A stretch of 64,000 nucleotides of DNA, from positions 249,407 to 313,406 of the forward strand of contig SCNS01000003.1 of the NCBI GenBank assembly GCA_005503215.1. The letters are read 5' to 3'. The notes beneath the pieces were generated by a model that was given only the letters and a program-made list of their open reading frames with translations, did no database searches and was not told the DNA's origin. Positions 24,569-33,418 of the stretch are shown here, piece by piece (position 1 is the stretch's first letter; each line of letters begins with the position of its first letter). Made by a program: the position numbers and the translations under genes. This DNA comes from Sphingomonadaceae bacterium 3R27C6 (GTDB lineage: Bacteria; Pseudomonadota; Alphaproteobacteria; Sphingomonadales; Sphingomonadaceae).

Positions 24569-24736
24569 TCATCGGTCGGATTGAGCCAGGCGGCGGATCG
24601 ATTCTGTCGTCAGCAATGTTCGCGTGCCAATCTTGATCGAATCGAGCGATCCCGATTTGATGAGGGCGTACACAGACGACCGGCCAATGCCGAGCGCCTT
24701 GGCGGTTTCGTTGATCGAAAGGACGAGAGGTTCCAT
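24569..24736 (-). CDS. Excisionase-type helix-turn-helix protein (55 residues)
   Basis: The minus strand from ATG 24736 reads MEPLVLSINETAKALGIGRS then SVYALIKSGSLDSIKIGTRT and a short tail to TGA at 24569. This is the compact excisionase/HTH_17 fold: an INETAKALGIGRSSVYALIKSG helix-turn-helix and an IGTRTLLTTESIRRL wing. It lies between parB and the integrase and probably helps excision or controls integrase. Confidence 0.85.
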   Translation of the reverse strand: MEPLVLSINETAKALGIGRSSVYALIKSGSLDSIKIGTRTLLTTESIRRLAQSDR

Positions 24737-24915
24737 GAGGGTCTCCGTGTGCGACGATTGTTGGCGGGAGACAGCTCAGGTTGCACATGATTGCGCATGC
24801 GTCGTCCGGTAACCCGAACCCGCGCAAATCTGCGAGCGGTTGGAAATTTCGGTAACTGCGCGCTAAAGATTTTGGCGCTTTTCGGCGAGTTTTCGGTATC
24901 TCCGGAAGCTCCCGC

Positions 24916-25827
24916 CTAGCGGGCGCCCCGATTTATCTTTACTGCCGCGATGATGTCCTTCGCAAATTGCCGCAGTCGCGTGTTCTCCGGAACGGGGATA
25001 TCGTTACCGTGCTCGTCGCTCGGCTCGCAGCGATCTCTGATGAGGTCCATGACCTTGGTTTCGGCGCGATATTCGTCCGGATCGATCGCACGGAGAGCAG
25101 GGTGCTCGATCACGGCCAGCAGCATTGCCTCATAATCATATTCCTTCGGACGCCCTCCGCTGCTGGGCCGCACTTTGAGCGCGCGGATGATGTCTTCCGG
25201 TTCGGCATCAACATAGATCTGAGCGCTGAACCAGAAGCCATGCGGTGGGAGCACAATCGCTCGGTCGCTGGCGACTTCGGATAACAGCAAGCCGCGCAGC
25301 CGTCCGTAAAAGTGGCGGCGATGGACCGCGCGCCTCCTGCCCCTCCGGTCGTAATAATAGGCTGCAGGCGCGGTGCGGCGACCGAGATAGTCGAAGAGCT
25401 TCTCGAGCGTTTCGACGGTTGAGCGGCGGCTATTACCGTAGATGGGCGTTCGCTTTTTCTCGGCGATCCCCAATCCGTATTGGAAATGCCGCCAGTACCC
25501 CGCGACGCAGGCCGCGATCGCGAGCAGGGAGATCGCCGCAATAGAAGCGGCCTGACCGGTGTCATCTCCATTCAATGCCGCGGCGCCCCAAACGACCAGA
25601 ACGAGCAACAAAAGCAGAATGCAGAGCAGGAATGATGTCGCCAGGACCAAGAAACGGCGCCTGATCGCGCGCTCGGTGGCGACCGCGACGCGGTCGAGCT
25701 CTTTTAACCCCAGCTCCTCCTTGTCCTTGGCATATAAGAGACGGGCGGCAATCCGCGCGAGGCTCCGATGTGCATCGGCCGACCGATGCCAAATGCCGGG
25801 CGGGGCTGAGGTCTCGGCGACGGGCAT
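24916..25827 (-). CDS. Hypothetical membrane protein next to the integrase
   Basis: The 303-residue protein has two adjacent membrane segments (FLVLATSFLLCILLLLLVLV near residue 60 and an AAISLLAIAACVAGYW segment near 95), followed by a basic soluble C-terminal region of about 190 residues. I recognise no domain. If the ATG at 25827 is right, the gene overlaps the last 124 bp of the integrase gene in another frame; a shorter start is possible, though it would cut the N-terminus. Confidence 0.55.
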   Translation of the reverse strand: MPVAETSAPPGIWHRSADAHRSLARIAARLLYAKDKEELGLKELDRVAVATERAIRRRFLVLATSFLLCILLLLLVLVVWGAAALNGDDTGQAASIAAISLLAIAACVAGYWRHFQYGLGIAEKKRTPIYGNSRRSTVETLEKLFDYLGRRTAPAAYYYDRRGRRRAVHRRHFYGRLRGLLLSEVASDRAIVLPPHGFWFSAQIYVDAEPEDIIRALKVRPSSGGRPKEYDYEAMLLAVIEHPALRAIDPDEYRAETKVMDLIRDRCEPSDEHGNDIPVPENTRLRQFAKDIIAAVKINRGAR

Positions 25828-27020
25828 CGATTTCCTCCTTCACGCAGATCGTCGAGATAATCGCTCCACCATTGGGCCATTTCGACGCGTTCGGCCCAAT
25901 AGGCTGACTGATTGTAAATACGACGTATTGTGCCGCCGACCGCGTGCGCAAGTGCCCGTTCGATTGCGTCGGGATTCCAGTAGCCCGATTCGTTGAGAAG
26001 CGATGATGCCGAGGTCCGAAAACCGTGCGCCGTCATCTGGTCCTTGGGTATCCCCATTCGCCGCAGCGAAGCGTTCAGCGTGTTGTCGCTGATGGGCCGC
26101 GACCGCGTGCGAACCGACGGGAATACATATTGGCCGGAGCCCGACAGAACCCGCATGTCGGCAAGGATCGCCAGAGCCTGCCGCGAAAGAGGCACGGCAT
26201 GGGGCTGGCGCATCTTCATCTTGGCTTCCGGGATGGTCCACACCGCCTTGTCGAAATCGATTTCGCGCCATTCCATCTGGCGCATCTCGCCGGGGCGCTG
26301 GAAAAGATGGGGGATGAGCCTCAAAGCCGTCATAACGGCTGGGTCGCCTTGATAATCGTCGATTGCACGCAGCAACCCGCCAAATGCCACCGGATCGGTG
26401 ATCGCGGCAAAATGCTTTACCTTTGGGATCGTCAGCGCACCGATCAACAAGTGCGCAGGGTCGCGGTCAGCGCGCGCGGTTGCCACGGCGTAACGGAAAA
26501 CACGACTGACGAACGACCGCAGCAGATTTGCTGTTTCCAGCCGACCCCGGCGCTCATGCTTGCGCAGTTCATGCAAAATCTCATGTGGCGTGATGTCGGC
26601 GATGGGACGCCTACCGAATTCAGGACCGAGCAGCTTTACGAACCAACGCATCTTTTTAAGCGTTGGCGCGGCCAAACCTTCGCGGGTTTTCTTCTGGATC
26701 AGATCGTCGGCCACATGCGCGAAACTGTTGCGAGCGCGCACGGCCGCTTCAATTCTCGCCTCCCGCTTGGTGAAGTTTGGATCGATCGAATGCGCGACCT
26801 GCTTGCGGGCGGCGTCACGTGCCTCCCGCGCCTCGGCCAAACTGATCTCGGGATAAGAGCCGAGTGCCAACTTCCGCTCGACCCCATTGATGCGATATTT
26901 CACCCGCCACAGCTTACTGCCGCTCGGGTTGACCTGAAGGTACAGACCTTTCGCATCCGCTACCTTGTAGGGCTTTTCTCTTGGCTTGGCGTGTCGGATC
27001 GACGCATCGGTCAGAGCCAT
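25704..27020 (-). CDS. int: Tyrosine recombinase (P4-type integrase)
   Basis: The 438-residue integrase starts MALTDASIRHAKPREKPYKV with the DUF4102 arm-binding domain (KLALGSYPEISLAEAREARD near residue 60), then a SAM-like core-binding domain and the catalytic domain. Visible catalytic residues are Arg in FQRPGEMR, HGFR in TAHGFRTSASSLL, His in ALAHAVGG and Tyr in RRIYNQSAYW. The last 40 or so residues after WWSDYLDDLREGGN are unusual and overlap the next gene. It lies 164 bp from the tRNA-Cys gene, the likely attachment site. Confidence 0.93.
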   Translation of the reverse strand: MALTDASIRHAKPREKPYKVADAKGLYLQVNPSGSKLWRVKYRINGVERKLALGSYPEISLAEAREARDAARKQVAHSIDPNFTKREARIEAAVRARNSFAHVADDLIQKKTREGLAAPTLKKMRWFVKLLGPEFGRRPIADITPHEILHELRKHERRGRLETANLLRSFVSRVFRYAVATARADRDPAHLLIGALTIPKVKHFAAITDPVAFGGLLRAIDDYQGDPAVMTALRLIPHLFQRPGEMRQMEWREIDFDKAVWTIPEAKMKMRQPHAVPLSRQALAILADMRVLSGSGQYVFPSVRTRSRPISDNTLNASLRRMGIPKDQMTAHGFRTSASSLLNESGYWNPDAIERALAHAVGGTIRRIYNQSAYWAERVEMAQWWSDYLDDLREGGNRCPSPRPQPRPAFGIGRPMHIGASRGLPPVSYMPRTRRSWG

Positions 27021-27115
27021 TTGGGGGCCTCGCAAATTTGGGGGCCTCGGCTGCCCCAAAAAAAGCCCCCAACAGCCATAATTACGGGCAATCAGAGACC
27101 ATCACCGGCAATCAG
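27020..27115. repeat. Paired direct repeats between int and tRNA-Cys
   Basis: TTTGGGGGCCTCG occurs at 27020-27032, touching the integrase start codon, and again at 27037-27049. TTGGGGGC can also pair with GCCCCCAA (27065-27072). GGCAATCAG occurs at 27087-27095 and 27107-27115. Periods of 17 and 20 bp next to int suggest binding sites for Int, an excisionase or a regulator. Confidence 0.5.
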
Positions 27116-27184
27116 TGAATGTCCCATAACTAGCAGAAAACCGGGGGTTTTTCAACCATCAGCAACCGTCTGCTGACAGGGTAT

Positions 27185-27258
27185 TGGAGGCCCGAGCCGG
27201 AATCGAACCGGCGTGCACGGATTTGCAATCCGCTGCGTCACCACTCCGCCATCGGGCC
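27185..27258 (-). tRNA. tRNA-Cys (anticodon GCA)
   Basis: The minus strand folds as a cloverleaf: acceptor stem GGCCCGA/TCGGGCC, anticodon arm GGATT-GCA-AATCC, T arm with GGTTCGATTCC, discriminator T and encoded CCA (27185-27187). The anticodon GCA decodes Cys. The island integrase gene starts 164 bp beyond its 3' end, so the 3' part of this gene is the probable attB. Confidence 0.95.
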
Positions 27259-27525
27259 TCATGCCAAATTACCGCATCCTGAGTGGGACGGGCCGGGTGT
27301 TGGACGGCGCCGCTAGTGAGGGGCTTTGGCTGCCTTGTCAAGGATTCGCCGGACCGGCACCGCTCGGGCCGCGGTACAGCGCGCGATGAGGGTTGGCGGC
27401 ACCCCCATTGGCAGCTAATGCGACACGCGATGCGGCTGCGGGGCTGTATTACTATTGCAATACAGCATTGCTTCGGCTAAAGCTGCCCCGCAAAGGTTCA
27501 AGTTCCAGGGAATTGGAAAAGGCTG

Positions 27526-28188
27526 ATGGCGACGAAGTTTAGCGAAATCACTGCGGCAGAAATGCGCGCTGCCATGATCGACAGCCAGCTGAGGACCAAC
27601 GATGTCATCGACCCCGCGGTGATCGGCGCAATGGCCGCGGCACCGCGCGAGGCGCATGTGCCCGCCGCGCTCGCCGGCGTCGCCTATATGGACCGTCCGA
27701 TCGCGCTGGGCCACGGCCGCGCATTGAACGCGCCGCTGGTCACTGGCCGGATGCTGGTCGCGGCGGCGATCCGCCCCGGTCAGCGCGTGCTGCTGGTCGG
27801 CAGCGCGACGGGCTATACCGCCGGACTGCTCGCGCTGCTCGGCGCCGAGGTCCATGCGGTCGAGGAACAGGGTGAATTGATGGCGGTGGCAGAGGGCGCG
27901 GTCGCCAACGCCAATATCCACTGGACCCAGGGACCGCTGGCCGCCGGTGCGCCCGATGCGGCGCCGTTCGACCGCATCATCATCGAGGGCGCGATCGAAA
28001 CGCTGCCCGACGCGCTTGCCCAGCAGCTCGCCGACGGCGGCCGGCTGATCGCGGCGCGGCGCGAAGGTGCGGTGACGCGGCTGGTCGAGGGCGTGAAGGC
28101 CGGCGGCGCGATCGCGCTGCGCAGCTTCGCCGACATGGACGTCGCGCCGCTGCCGGGCTTTGCGGCACCGGTCGCTTTTCAGTTTTAA
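27526..28188 (+). CDS. pcm: Protein-L-isoaspartate O-methyltransferase-like protein
   Basis: The 220-residue protein belongs to the PCMT family: an N-terminal MIDSQLRTNDVIDPAVIGAM segment, the substrate-loop region YMDRPIALGHGRALNAPLV and the SAM-binding VLLVGSATGYTAGLLALLGA. The usual EIGTGSGYQ of true Pcm is changed to VGSATGYT, so activity on isoaspartate is not certain. It begins a plus-strand block with tolC (36 bp downstream), a frequent pairing in sphingomonads. The 27259-27525 spacer before it holds no gene. Confidence 0.85.
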   Translation: MATKFSEITAAEMRAAMIDSQLRTNDVIDPAVIGAMAAAPREAHVPAALAGVAYMDRPIALGHGRALNAPLVTGRMLVAAAIRPGQRVLLVGSATGYTAGLLALLGAEVHAVEEQGELMAVAEGAVANANIHWTQGPLAAGAPDAAPFDRIIIEGAIETLPDALAQQLADGGRLIAARREGAVTRLVEGVKAGGAIALRSFADMDVAPLPGFAAPVAFQF

Positions 28189-28224
28189 GGCCACTTCCTT
28201 CCTTGTTGCGGGGCTGACATCTTT

Positions 28225-29718
28225 ATGAACGATAATAATAAGAAACAGCCCCTTCGCCGGTCCAGCTGGCTCACCGGCCTCGCGGTCGGCGCGCTGATGC
28301 TGCCCGCGGCGGCAGAGGCCGAAACATTGCAGGGTGCGCTGGCCAAGGCCTATGAAAACAATCCGACACTGACCGGCGCGCGCGCGGGACAGCGCGCGAA
28401 CGACGAGAATGTGCCGATTCAGAAAAGCTTCGGCCTTCCCGAGGTCAACACCCGCGCCGATTATGAGGAAAATCTGATCATCCCCGGCAACAGCTTCAAC
28501 GCGCCGACGCGATCGATTACCGCGAGCGGCCAGCTGTCGGTGCCGATTTATCAGGGAGGCGCCGTCCGCAACGCCGTGCGCGCCGCGAAATATCGCGTCG
28601 AGGCGGGACAAGCCGACCTGCGCGCAACCGAAGCAAGCGTATTTTCGCAGGTCGTCGGCGCCTATATGGACGTCATTCGCGACCAGGCGATCGTCCAGCT
28701 TAACCAAAAGAACGTCTCGGTCCTGCGGACCAACCTTCAGGCGACGAGCGATCGCTTCGAGATCGGCGACCTGACGCGCACCGACGTTGCCCAGTCGGAG
28801 GCGCGGCTCGCGCTCGCCGAGGGCGATTTGCGCAACGCCGAAGCCAATCTGATCGGCAGCCGCGAATCCTACATCCGGCTTGTCGGCGACGCACCGACCG
28901 ACCTGCAGGCACCACCGACGCTGCCGAACCTGCCCGCGAGCGCCGAAGAAGCGGTCGGAATCGCGCTCAACACCAATCCCGATATCGAGGCCGCGAATCA
29001 GCTGGTCAATGCGTCCAAGGCGGACATTGGTGCGGCAAAGGCGGCCCGCGCGCCGAAACTCTCGGCGACGGTCGGCGGCGGCTACAATAATTACCTCGGC
29101 TCGCTGAACAGCGGCGTCACCGGCGTCGGCGTATTGCAGGAAACATCGAACGCGGCCGCCGGGGTTTCGGTAACGCTGCCGATCTTCACCGGCGGCCGCC
29201 GGTCGGCCCAGGTGCGGCAGGCGCAGTCGCGCGGCAGCCAGGCGATCGAACAATATGTCGAAACCGAACGCGGCGTGATCGCGCAGACGCGCGGCGCCTA
29301 TGCCGCCTGGCAGGCGAACGAACGCATCATCACCGCGACGCAGCAGGCGGTCAGCGCGAACGCGCTCTCGCTCGAAGGCGTACGCGCCGAAAACAGCGTC
29401 GGCACGCGCTCGATTCTCGACATTTTGAACGCCGAGCAGGAATATCTGAACACACAGGTCCAGCTCGTGTCGGCGCAGCGCAACTCGTACGTCGCCGCCT
29501 TCTCGGTCCTCGCCGCAATGGGCAAGGCCGAAGCGCGCGATCTCGGCATCGGCGGCGGCGCGCTCTACGATCCCGAAGTCAATTACAAGCGCGTGCGCGG
29601 CGAGATCTGGGATTGGGCCGACGATCCGGCGCCGCAGCAAGTCGCGACCGACACCCGCGCCGTTCCCGCTGCCACCGCCAGCGTTCCCGTCGGTCCGCCA
29701 TCGCTCTCGCCACAATAA
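28225..29718 (+). CDS. tolC: TolC family outer membrane channel
   Basis: This 497-residue outer-membrane efflux channel takes substrates from inner-membrane pumps and type I secretion systems. A signal sequence (SWLTGLAVGALMLPAAAEAE) precedes two TolC repeats, each with a coiled-coil helical pair. Typical elements are LQGALAKAYENNPTLTGARAG at the start and the equatorial NSVGTRSILDILNAEQEYLN segment near residue 390. The Pro/Ala-rich C-terminal tail is probably flexible. Confidence 0.93.
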   Translation: MNDNNKKQPLRRSSWLTGLAVGALMLPAAAEAETLQGALAKAYENNPTLTGARAGQRANDENVPIQKSFGLPEVNTRADYEENLIIPGNSFNAPTRSITASGQLSVPIYQGGAVRNAVRAAKYRVEAGQADLRATEASVFSQVVGAYMDVIRDQAIVQLNQKNVSVLRTNLQATSDRFEIGDLTRTDVAQSEARLALAEGDLRNAEANLIGSRESYIRLVGDAPTDLQAPPTLPNLPASAEEAVGIALNTNPDIEAANQLVNASKADIGAAKAARAPKLSATVGGGYNNYLGSLNSGVTGVGVLQETSNAAAGVSVTLPIFTGGRRSAQVRQAQSRGSQAIEQYVETERGVIAQTRGAYAAWQANERIITATQQAVSANALSLEGVRAENSVGTRSILDILNAEQEYLNTQVQLVSAQRNSYVAAFSVLAAMGKAEARDLGIGGGALYDPEVNYKRVRGEIWDWADDPAPQQVATDTRAVPAATASVPVGPPSLSPQ

Positions 29719-29750
29719 GGCTTGGCAAAATCCGCCCCGAATCGGTAAGA

Positions 29751-29766
29751 GGATGGTTAACCATCC
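29751..29766. repeat. Palindrome before the popZ-like gene
   Basis: GGATGGTTAACCATCC (29751-29766) is a perfect 16-bp palindrome 30 bp upstream of the popZ-like start. TTAACCAT resembles a CtrA half-site, but the usual TTAA-N7-TTAA pair is not complete, so it could be an operator or a small terminator for tolC. Confidence 0.4.
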
Positions 29767-29795
29767 GGTAATCGCGATGGTTTAGGGGGTTGGTT

Positions 29796-30215
29796 ATGGG
29801 CGATATGTCGCGGGAACCATCGATGGAAGATATCTTGTCGTCGATTCGGCGCGTGATCGCTCGCGACGAGGCGCCGGGCTCGGCACGCGAGATCCGCGTC
29901 CCCGAAGCCGACGATATTCTCGACCTTCAGGATGAAGAAGACCGGGCCGATGCCGCCCCCGCGGCCGCGGAGCTCGTTTCCGAGGCGAGCGCCGATGCCG
30001 CGCGCCAGTCGCTCGAAGCGCTGACCGCCGCGGTCGCGCCCGCGGTTGCCGCTGCAACCGTGGCCGCCCCGACCGTCGCCGGCCGCACGATGGAGGATGT
30101 CGTCCTCGACGCGCTGCGCCCGATGCTCAAGGACTGGCTCGACACCAACCTGCCCGCGCTGGTCGAGGCGATGGTCGCCAAGGAAATCAGCCGGATTACC
30201 GGCAAGCGGCTCTAA
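29796..30215 (+). CDS. popZ: PopZ-like DUF2497 polar organising protein
   Basis: The 139-residue protein shows the two conserved ends of PopZ: the N-terminal helix EPSMEDILSSIRRVIARDE and the C-terminal oligomerisation helices TMEDVVLDALRPMLKDWLDT and PALVEAMVAKEISRIT. The acidic Pro/Ala-rich linker is short. In alphaproteobacteria PopZ forms polar condensates that tether the centromere and signalling proteins. ATG 29796 is preceded by AGGGGG; a TTG at 29790 is less likely. Confidence 0.85.
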   Translation: MGDMSREPSMEDILSSIRRVIARDEAPGSAREIRVPEADDILDLQDEEDRADAAPAAAELVSEASADAARQSLEALTAAVAPAVAAATVAAPTVAGRTMEDVVLDALRPMLKDWLDTNLPALVEAMVAKEISRITGKRL

Positions 30216-31081
30216 CCAGCCCAATCTTCCAGCAAATATCGCGCGATCGCCAGCGGCGGCGGCGCCATGAACGGCGCGCCCATGTCGCCCGCGAGCGCGG
30301 CGCGCACCTCGGCCTTGTCGACCCACATCGCCGCCTCGATCTCGGTCGTGTCGAGCGTCAACGCCGGGTCCTTCGCGACCGCGCGGCACCCGATCATCAA
30401 TGACGAAGGGAACGGCCAGGGCTGGCTCGCGACATAGCTGACATCCGAGACGCGGATGCCCGCCTCCTCGAACAATTCGCGCGCGACCGCTTCCTCGAGC
30501 GATTCGCCGGGCTCGACGAACCCCGCGAGCGCCGAGAAGAATCCTGGCGGAAACCCGCTCTGCCGCCCGACGAGCACACGCCCCTCGCATTCGGCGAGCA
30601 TGATCACCACCGGATCGACGCGCGGGAAATGCTCGGCGTTGCAGCTGCCGCAACGCCGTCCCCACCCGCCGCGAAACAGGTCGGTCGGCGATCCGCACAC
30701 CGCGCAGAAACGATGCCGCGCGTGCCAGTCGACAAGGCTGCGCGCGCCGCCATACAGCGCCGCCTCTTCACCCGACAGCAACGGCAACAGCCGCATCACC
30801 GTGCGCGACCGCGCATCGATGCGCGCACCGGCCGGAGCCTCGCGTACAAAATGCGGGATTCCCGCGTCGTCGATCCCGAGCAGCATCAGCGCACGATCGT
30901 CGGCGGGGTCGAGCGTCTCCCACAAGAGACCGCCGCCCTCGCCCGGCACGAAATCTATGCCGTCGAGGACGAGGCAGCGCGCCCGCGGATCGGCTACCGC
31001 CTCGGCAAAAGCCTCTGCATTCGTCCGCAACTGATCGGCGCGGTCGAGCCACGCCCCGGTGAACCCGAGCGGCAAAGGCAT
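30212..31081 (-). CDS. nudC: NAD+ diphosphatase / mRNA decapping Nudix hydrolase
   Basis: NudC cleaves NAD(H) and removes NAD caps from RNA. The 289-residue protein has the N-terminal substrate domain, a zinc ribbon (CAVCGSPTDLF and RRCGSCNAEHFPR, about 134-160) and the Nudix box GFVEPGESLEEAVARELFEE, followed by the NudC signature SQPWPFPSSLMIGC. It overlaps the stop of the upstream hydrolase gene by 1 bp and ends 4 bp inside the convergent popZ-like gene. Confidence 0.95.
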   Translation of the reverse strand: MPLPLGFTGAWLDRADQLRTNAEAFAEAVADPRARCLVLDGIDFVPGEGGGLLWETLDPADDRALMLLGIDDAGIPHFVREAPAGARIDARSRTVMRLLPLLSGEEAALYGGARSLVDWHARHRFCAVCGSPTDLFRGGWGRRCGSCNAEHFPRVDPVVIMLAECEGRVLVGRQSGFPPGFFSALAGFVEPGESLEEAVARELFEEAGIRVSDVSYVASQPWPFPSSLMIGCRAVAKDPALTLDTTEIEAAMWVDKAEVRAALAGDMGAPFMAPPPLAIARYLLEDWAG

Positions 31082-32367
31082 CAGCGCGTCACATCCTTGA
31101 AGAAGGTTTCGCCGAACTTGCCCTGGAACGACACCGCATCGGGCGGCATGATCTGCGTATAGCCGCCGACGCGATAGCCGAGCCCCCGGTGGACGAAGCC
31201 GATCGTCCCCGCGGCGCCCGCCCAGCCGAAAATCCCCTCGCCACCCGGCGAGGTCGGGAGCGACACGCGGCCGCCCGCACCAAAGCCCTGCCCGTCGATG
31301 AACGTCCCCTTGCGGTCGACGCTGTCGGCGATGAGGTTCGACATCGCGAGCCGCGCGGTCTCGCGCTTCATCACGCGTTTCCCGCCCGTTTCGCCTTCAC
31401 CCAGCAGCATCGCGAGGAAGCGGTCGTAATCGCGCGCGCTCGACACGAGACCTCCGCCGCCGAACGGATAGGGGGGCGGGTCGAGATAGATCGAGCTCGT
31501 CGCGGGATCGAAGGGAATCAGCGCGCCGCCAAAGGGCGCATAATTGCTCGTGAAGCGCCCCACATCCTTCGCCGCCACCATGAAGCCGGTGCTCGTCATG
31601 CCGAGCGGATCGAACAGCCGCGCCTTCAGGAAGGCGTCGAACGGCTGCCCCGACACGACCTCGATCAGCCGCCCCAAGAGGTCGAGGCTGATCGAATAGC
31701 TCCACTTGGTGCCGGGTTCGTAGACGAGCGGCAGCGCCGCAAGCCGGTCGGCCATCACGGCAAGGCTCGGCGCGGGGGTCACCGGCGCGAAACCCGGGAT
31801 CGGCAGCCGGCTCGCCTGCCCGCCGGTGATGCCATTGTCGTCATAGGCCTTTTTGATCGGCCCCTTCTGGATGATATTATAGCCGAGTCCCGCGGTATGC
31901 GTGAGCAGCTGGCGCACCGTGATCGGGCCTTTCGCCGGACGCACATCGGTGATCGACCCGTCGGGGACATTCTGCACCTTCATATTCGCAAAGGCAGGCA
32001 GGAAATCGGCGATCGGCTGGTCGAGCTTCATCTTGCCGTCCTCGATCAGCAGCATCGCCGCGATCCCGGTGACGGGTTTGGTCATCGAATAGAGGCGCCA
32101 CAAAGTGTCGGGGCCGACGGGCGTCGATGAATCGTTCGACTGCACCCCCGCGCCGAAAAACACCGCGGCTTCCTGTCCCTTGCCGATCGCGGCGAGCGTG
32201 CCCGCCAGTTCGCGGCGATCGACGAAGCCTTTGATGAACGCATTGGTCGCGGGATAGAGCGCGGCGCCGTCGATCTTCCACGCCAGCGCGGCGCGCGGCA
32301 GTAACGCGCCCGCGCCCGCCAGCGCCATCCCACCCATCAGCGCGCGGCGCGACACCATCATGTTCAT
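31081..32367 (-). CDS. Serine hydrolase (class C beta-lactamase fold)
   Basis: The 428-residue protein has a twin-arginine-like leader (VSRRALMGGMALAGAGALLP), so it is probably exported folded. The beta-lactamase/DD-peptidase motifs are SMTK (YSMTKPVTGIAAM near residue 92), a YSI second motif (KWSYSISLDLL) and a C-terminal GWAGAAGT block. It may be an esterase or peptidase rather than a drug-resistance enzyme. The start overlaps the mutY stop by 4 bp. Confidence 0.85.
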   Translation of the reverse strand: MNMMVSRRALMGGMALAGAGALLPRAALAWKIDGAALYPATNAFIKGFVDRRELAGTLAAIGKGQEAAVFFGAGVQSNDSSTPVGPDTLWRLYSMTKPVTGIAAMLLIEDGKMKLDQPIADFLPAFANMKVQNVPDGSITDVRPAKGPITVRQLLTHTAGLGYNIIQKGPIKKAYDDNGITGGQASRLPIPGFAPVTPAPSLAVMADRLAALPLVYEPGTKWSYSISLDLLGRLIEVVSGQPFDAFLKARLFDPLGMTSTGFMVAAKDVGRFTSNYAPFGGALIPFDPATSSIYLDPPPYPFGGGGLVSSARDYDRFLAMLLGEGETGGKRVMKRETARLAMSNLIADSVDRKGTFIDGQGFGAGGRVSLPTSPGGEGIFGWAGAAGTIGFVHRGLGYRVGGYTQIMPPDAVSFQGKFGETFFKDVTR

Positions 32368-33383
32368 GCGTCTCTCTCCAGCATCTTGTCGGTCAGCTTG
32401 CGATAGAGCGTCGGCAGCCCCGCCGCGTCAAGGTCCGCGATCGGCCACCATCGGCCTTCCGCTGCGGCATCGGCGGCTTCGGGAGGAGCTTCACGCCGCA
32501 CCAAAGTCAGCGTCAGGTCGAAATGGGTGAAACCATGGTCGACGCTGACGATTCCCGACTCGGACGGCCGCGCATCGCCCCAGTCACCGCCGGGCAGCGC
32601 GCGCATCCCGCCGAGCATGCCCTTGCCCGGCCGGCGCACGAGCCAGACCTGCGCATCGCGCTCGATCCAGTGCGCCAGCCCATGCCGATGCGGCTTCGCC
32701 TTCTTCGGCGGCTTTACCGGCAGGCGTTCGATATCGGCGCGCCCACGCGCGCGGCAATCGGCCATCAGCGGGCAGATCGCGCAGGCGGGCGAGCGCGGCG
32801 TGCAGACAGTCGCGCCAAGGTCCATCAGCGCCTGCGCAAAGTCGCCCGGCCGATCCGCGGGCACCAGCGGCTCCAAAGCGGCACGTATCTCGCGTTTCGC
32901 CATCGGCAGCGGGGTTTCGATCAACCGGTGGCGCGCGATCACGCGCTCGATATTGGCGTCGATGACCACCGCCGGGCGCCCAAAGGCGATCGCCGCGACC
33001 GACGCCGCGGTATAATCGCCGATTCCCGGCAGCGTGCGCAGCGCTGCTTCGCTATCGGGGAAACGCCCGCCATGATCGGCCACCACGGCACGTGCGCAGG
33101 CGAGCAGGTTGCGCGCGCGGGCGTAATAGCCAAGCCCCGCCCACGCCGCCATAACATCGACATCGTCGGCCGCCGCCAGATCGGCAACCGTCGGCCAGCG
33201 CCCGGTAAAGCGCGCGAAATAGCCCGCGACCGCGGCGACCGTCGTCTGCTGCAGCATGACCTCGGCCAGCCAGATGCGATAGGGATCGGGGACACCGCCG
33301 CTGTTCGGCGCGATGCGCCACGGCAGCACCCGCGCCGACCGGTCGTACCAGCCGAGCACACGCGCCGCGAAGTCGTCAATCAT
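32364..33383 (-). CDS. mutY: A/G-specific adenine glycosylase
   Basis: MutY removes adenine mispaired with 8-oxoguanine. The 339 residues start MIDDFAARVLGWYDRSARVLPW, with catalytic Glu in LAEVMLQQTTV, the helix-hairpin-helix LPGIGDYTAASVAAIAFG, catalytic Asp in VVIDANIERV, the 4Fe-4S cluster CTPRSPACAICPLMADC and a C-terminal Nudix-like recognition domain. ATG 33383 is chosen; an upstream in-frame ATG at 33425 adds 14 unlikely residues. It is divergent from dciA. Confidence 0.95.
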   Translation of the reverse strand: MIDDFAARVLGWYDRSARVLPWRIAPNSGGVPDPYRIWLAEVMLQQTTVAAVAGYFARFTGRWPTVADLAAADDVDVMAAWAGLGYYARARNLLACARAVVADHGGRFPDSEAALRTLPGIGDYTAASVAAIAFGRPAVVIDANIERVIARHRLIETPLPMAKREIRAALEPLVPADRPGDFAQALMDLGATVCTPRSPACAICPLMADCRARGRADIERLPVKPPKKAKPHRHGLAHWIERDAQVWLVRRPGKGMLGGMRALPGGDWGDARPSESGIVSVDHGFTHFDLTLTLVRREAPPEAADAAAEGRWWPIADLDAAGLPTLYRKLTDKMLERDA

Positions 33384-33418
33384 GCTGGAAGTCTGGACGC
33401 TCACCCCCCGCCTATGGC

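Noticed and set aside
22190..24790. 866-codon plus-strand frame over parB
   Set aside because: It is antisense to the ParB-like gene, which has clear domains; the plus frame has none.
27415..29715. 766-codon minus-strand frame across pcm and tolC
   Set aside because: It mirrors two well-supported plus-strand genes and has shadow-frame composition.
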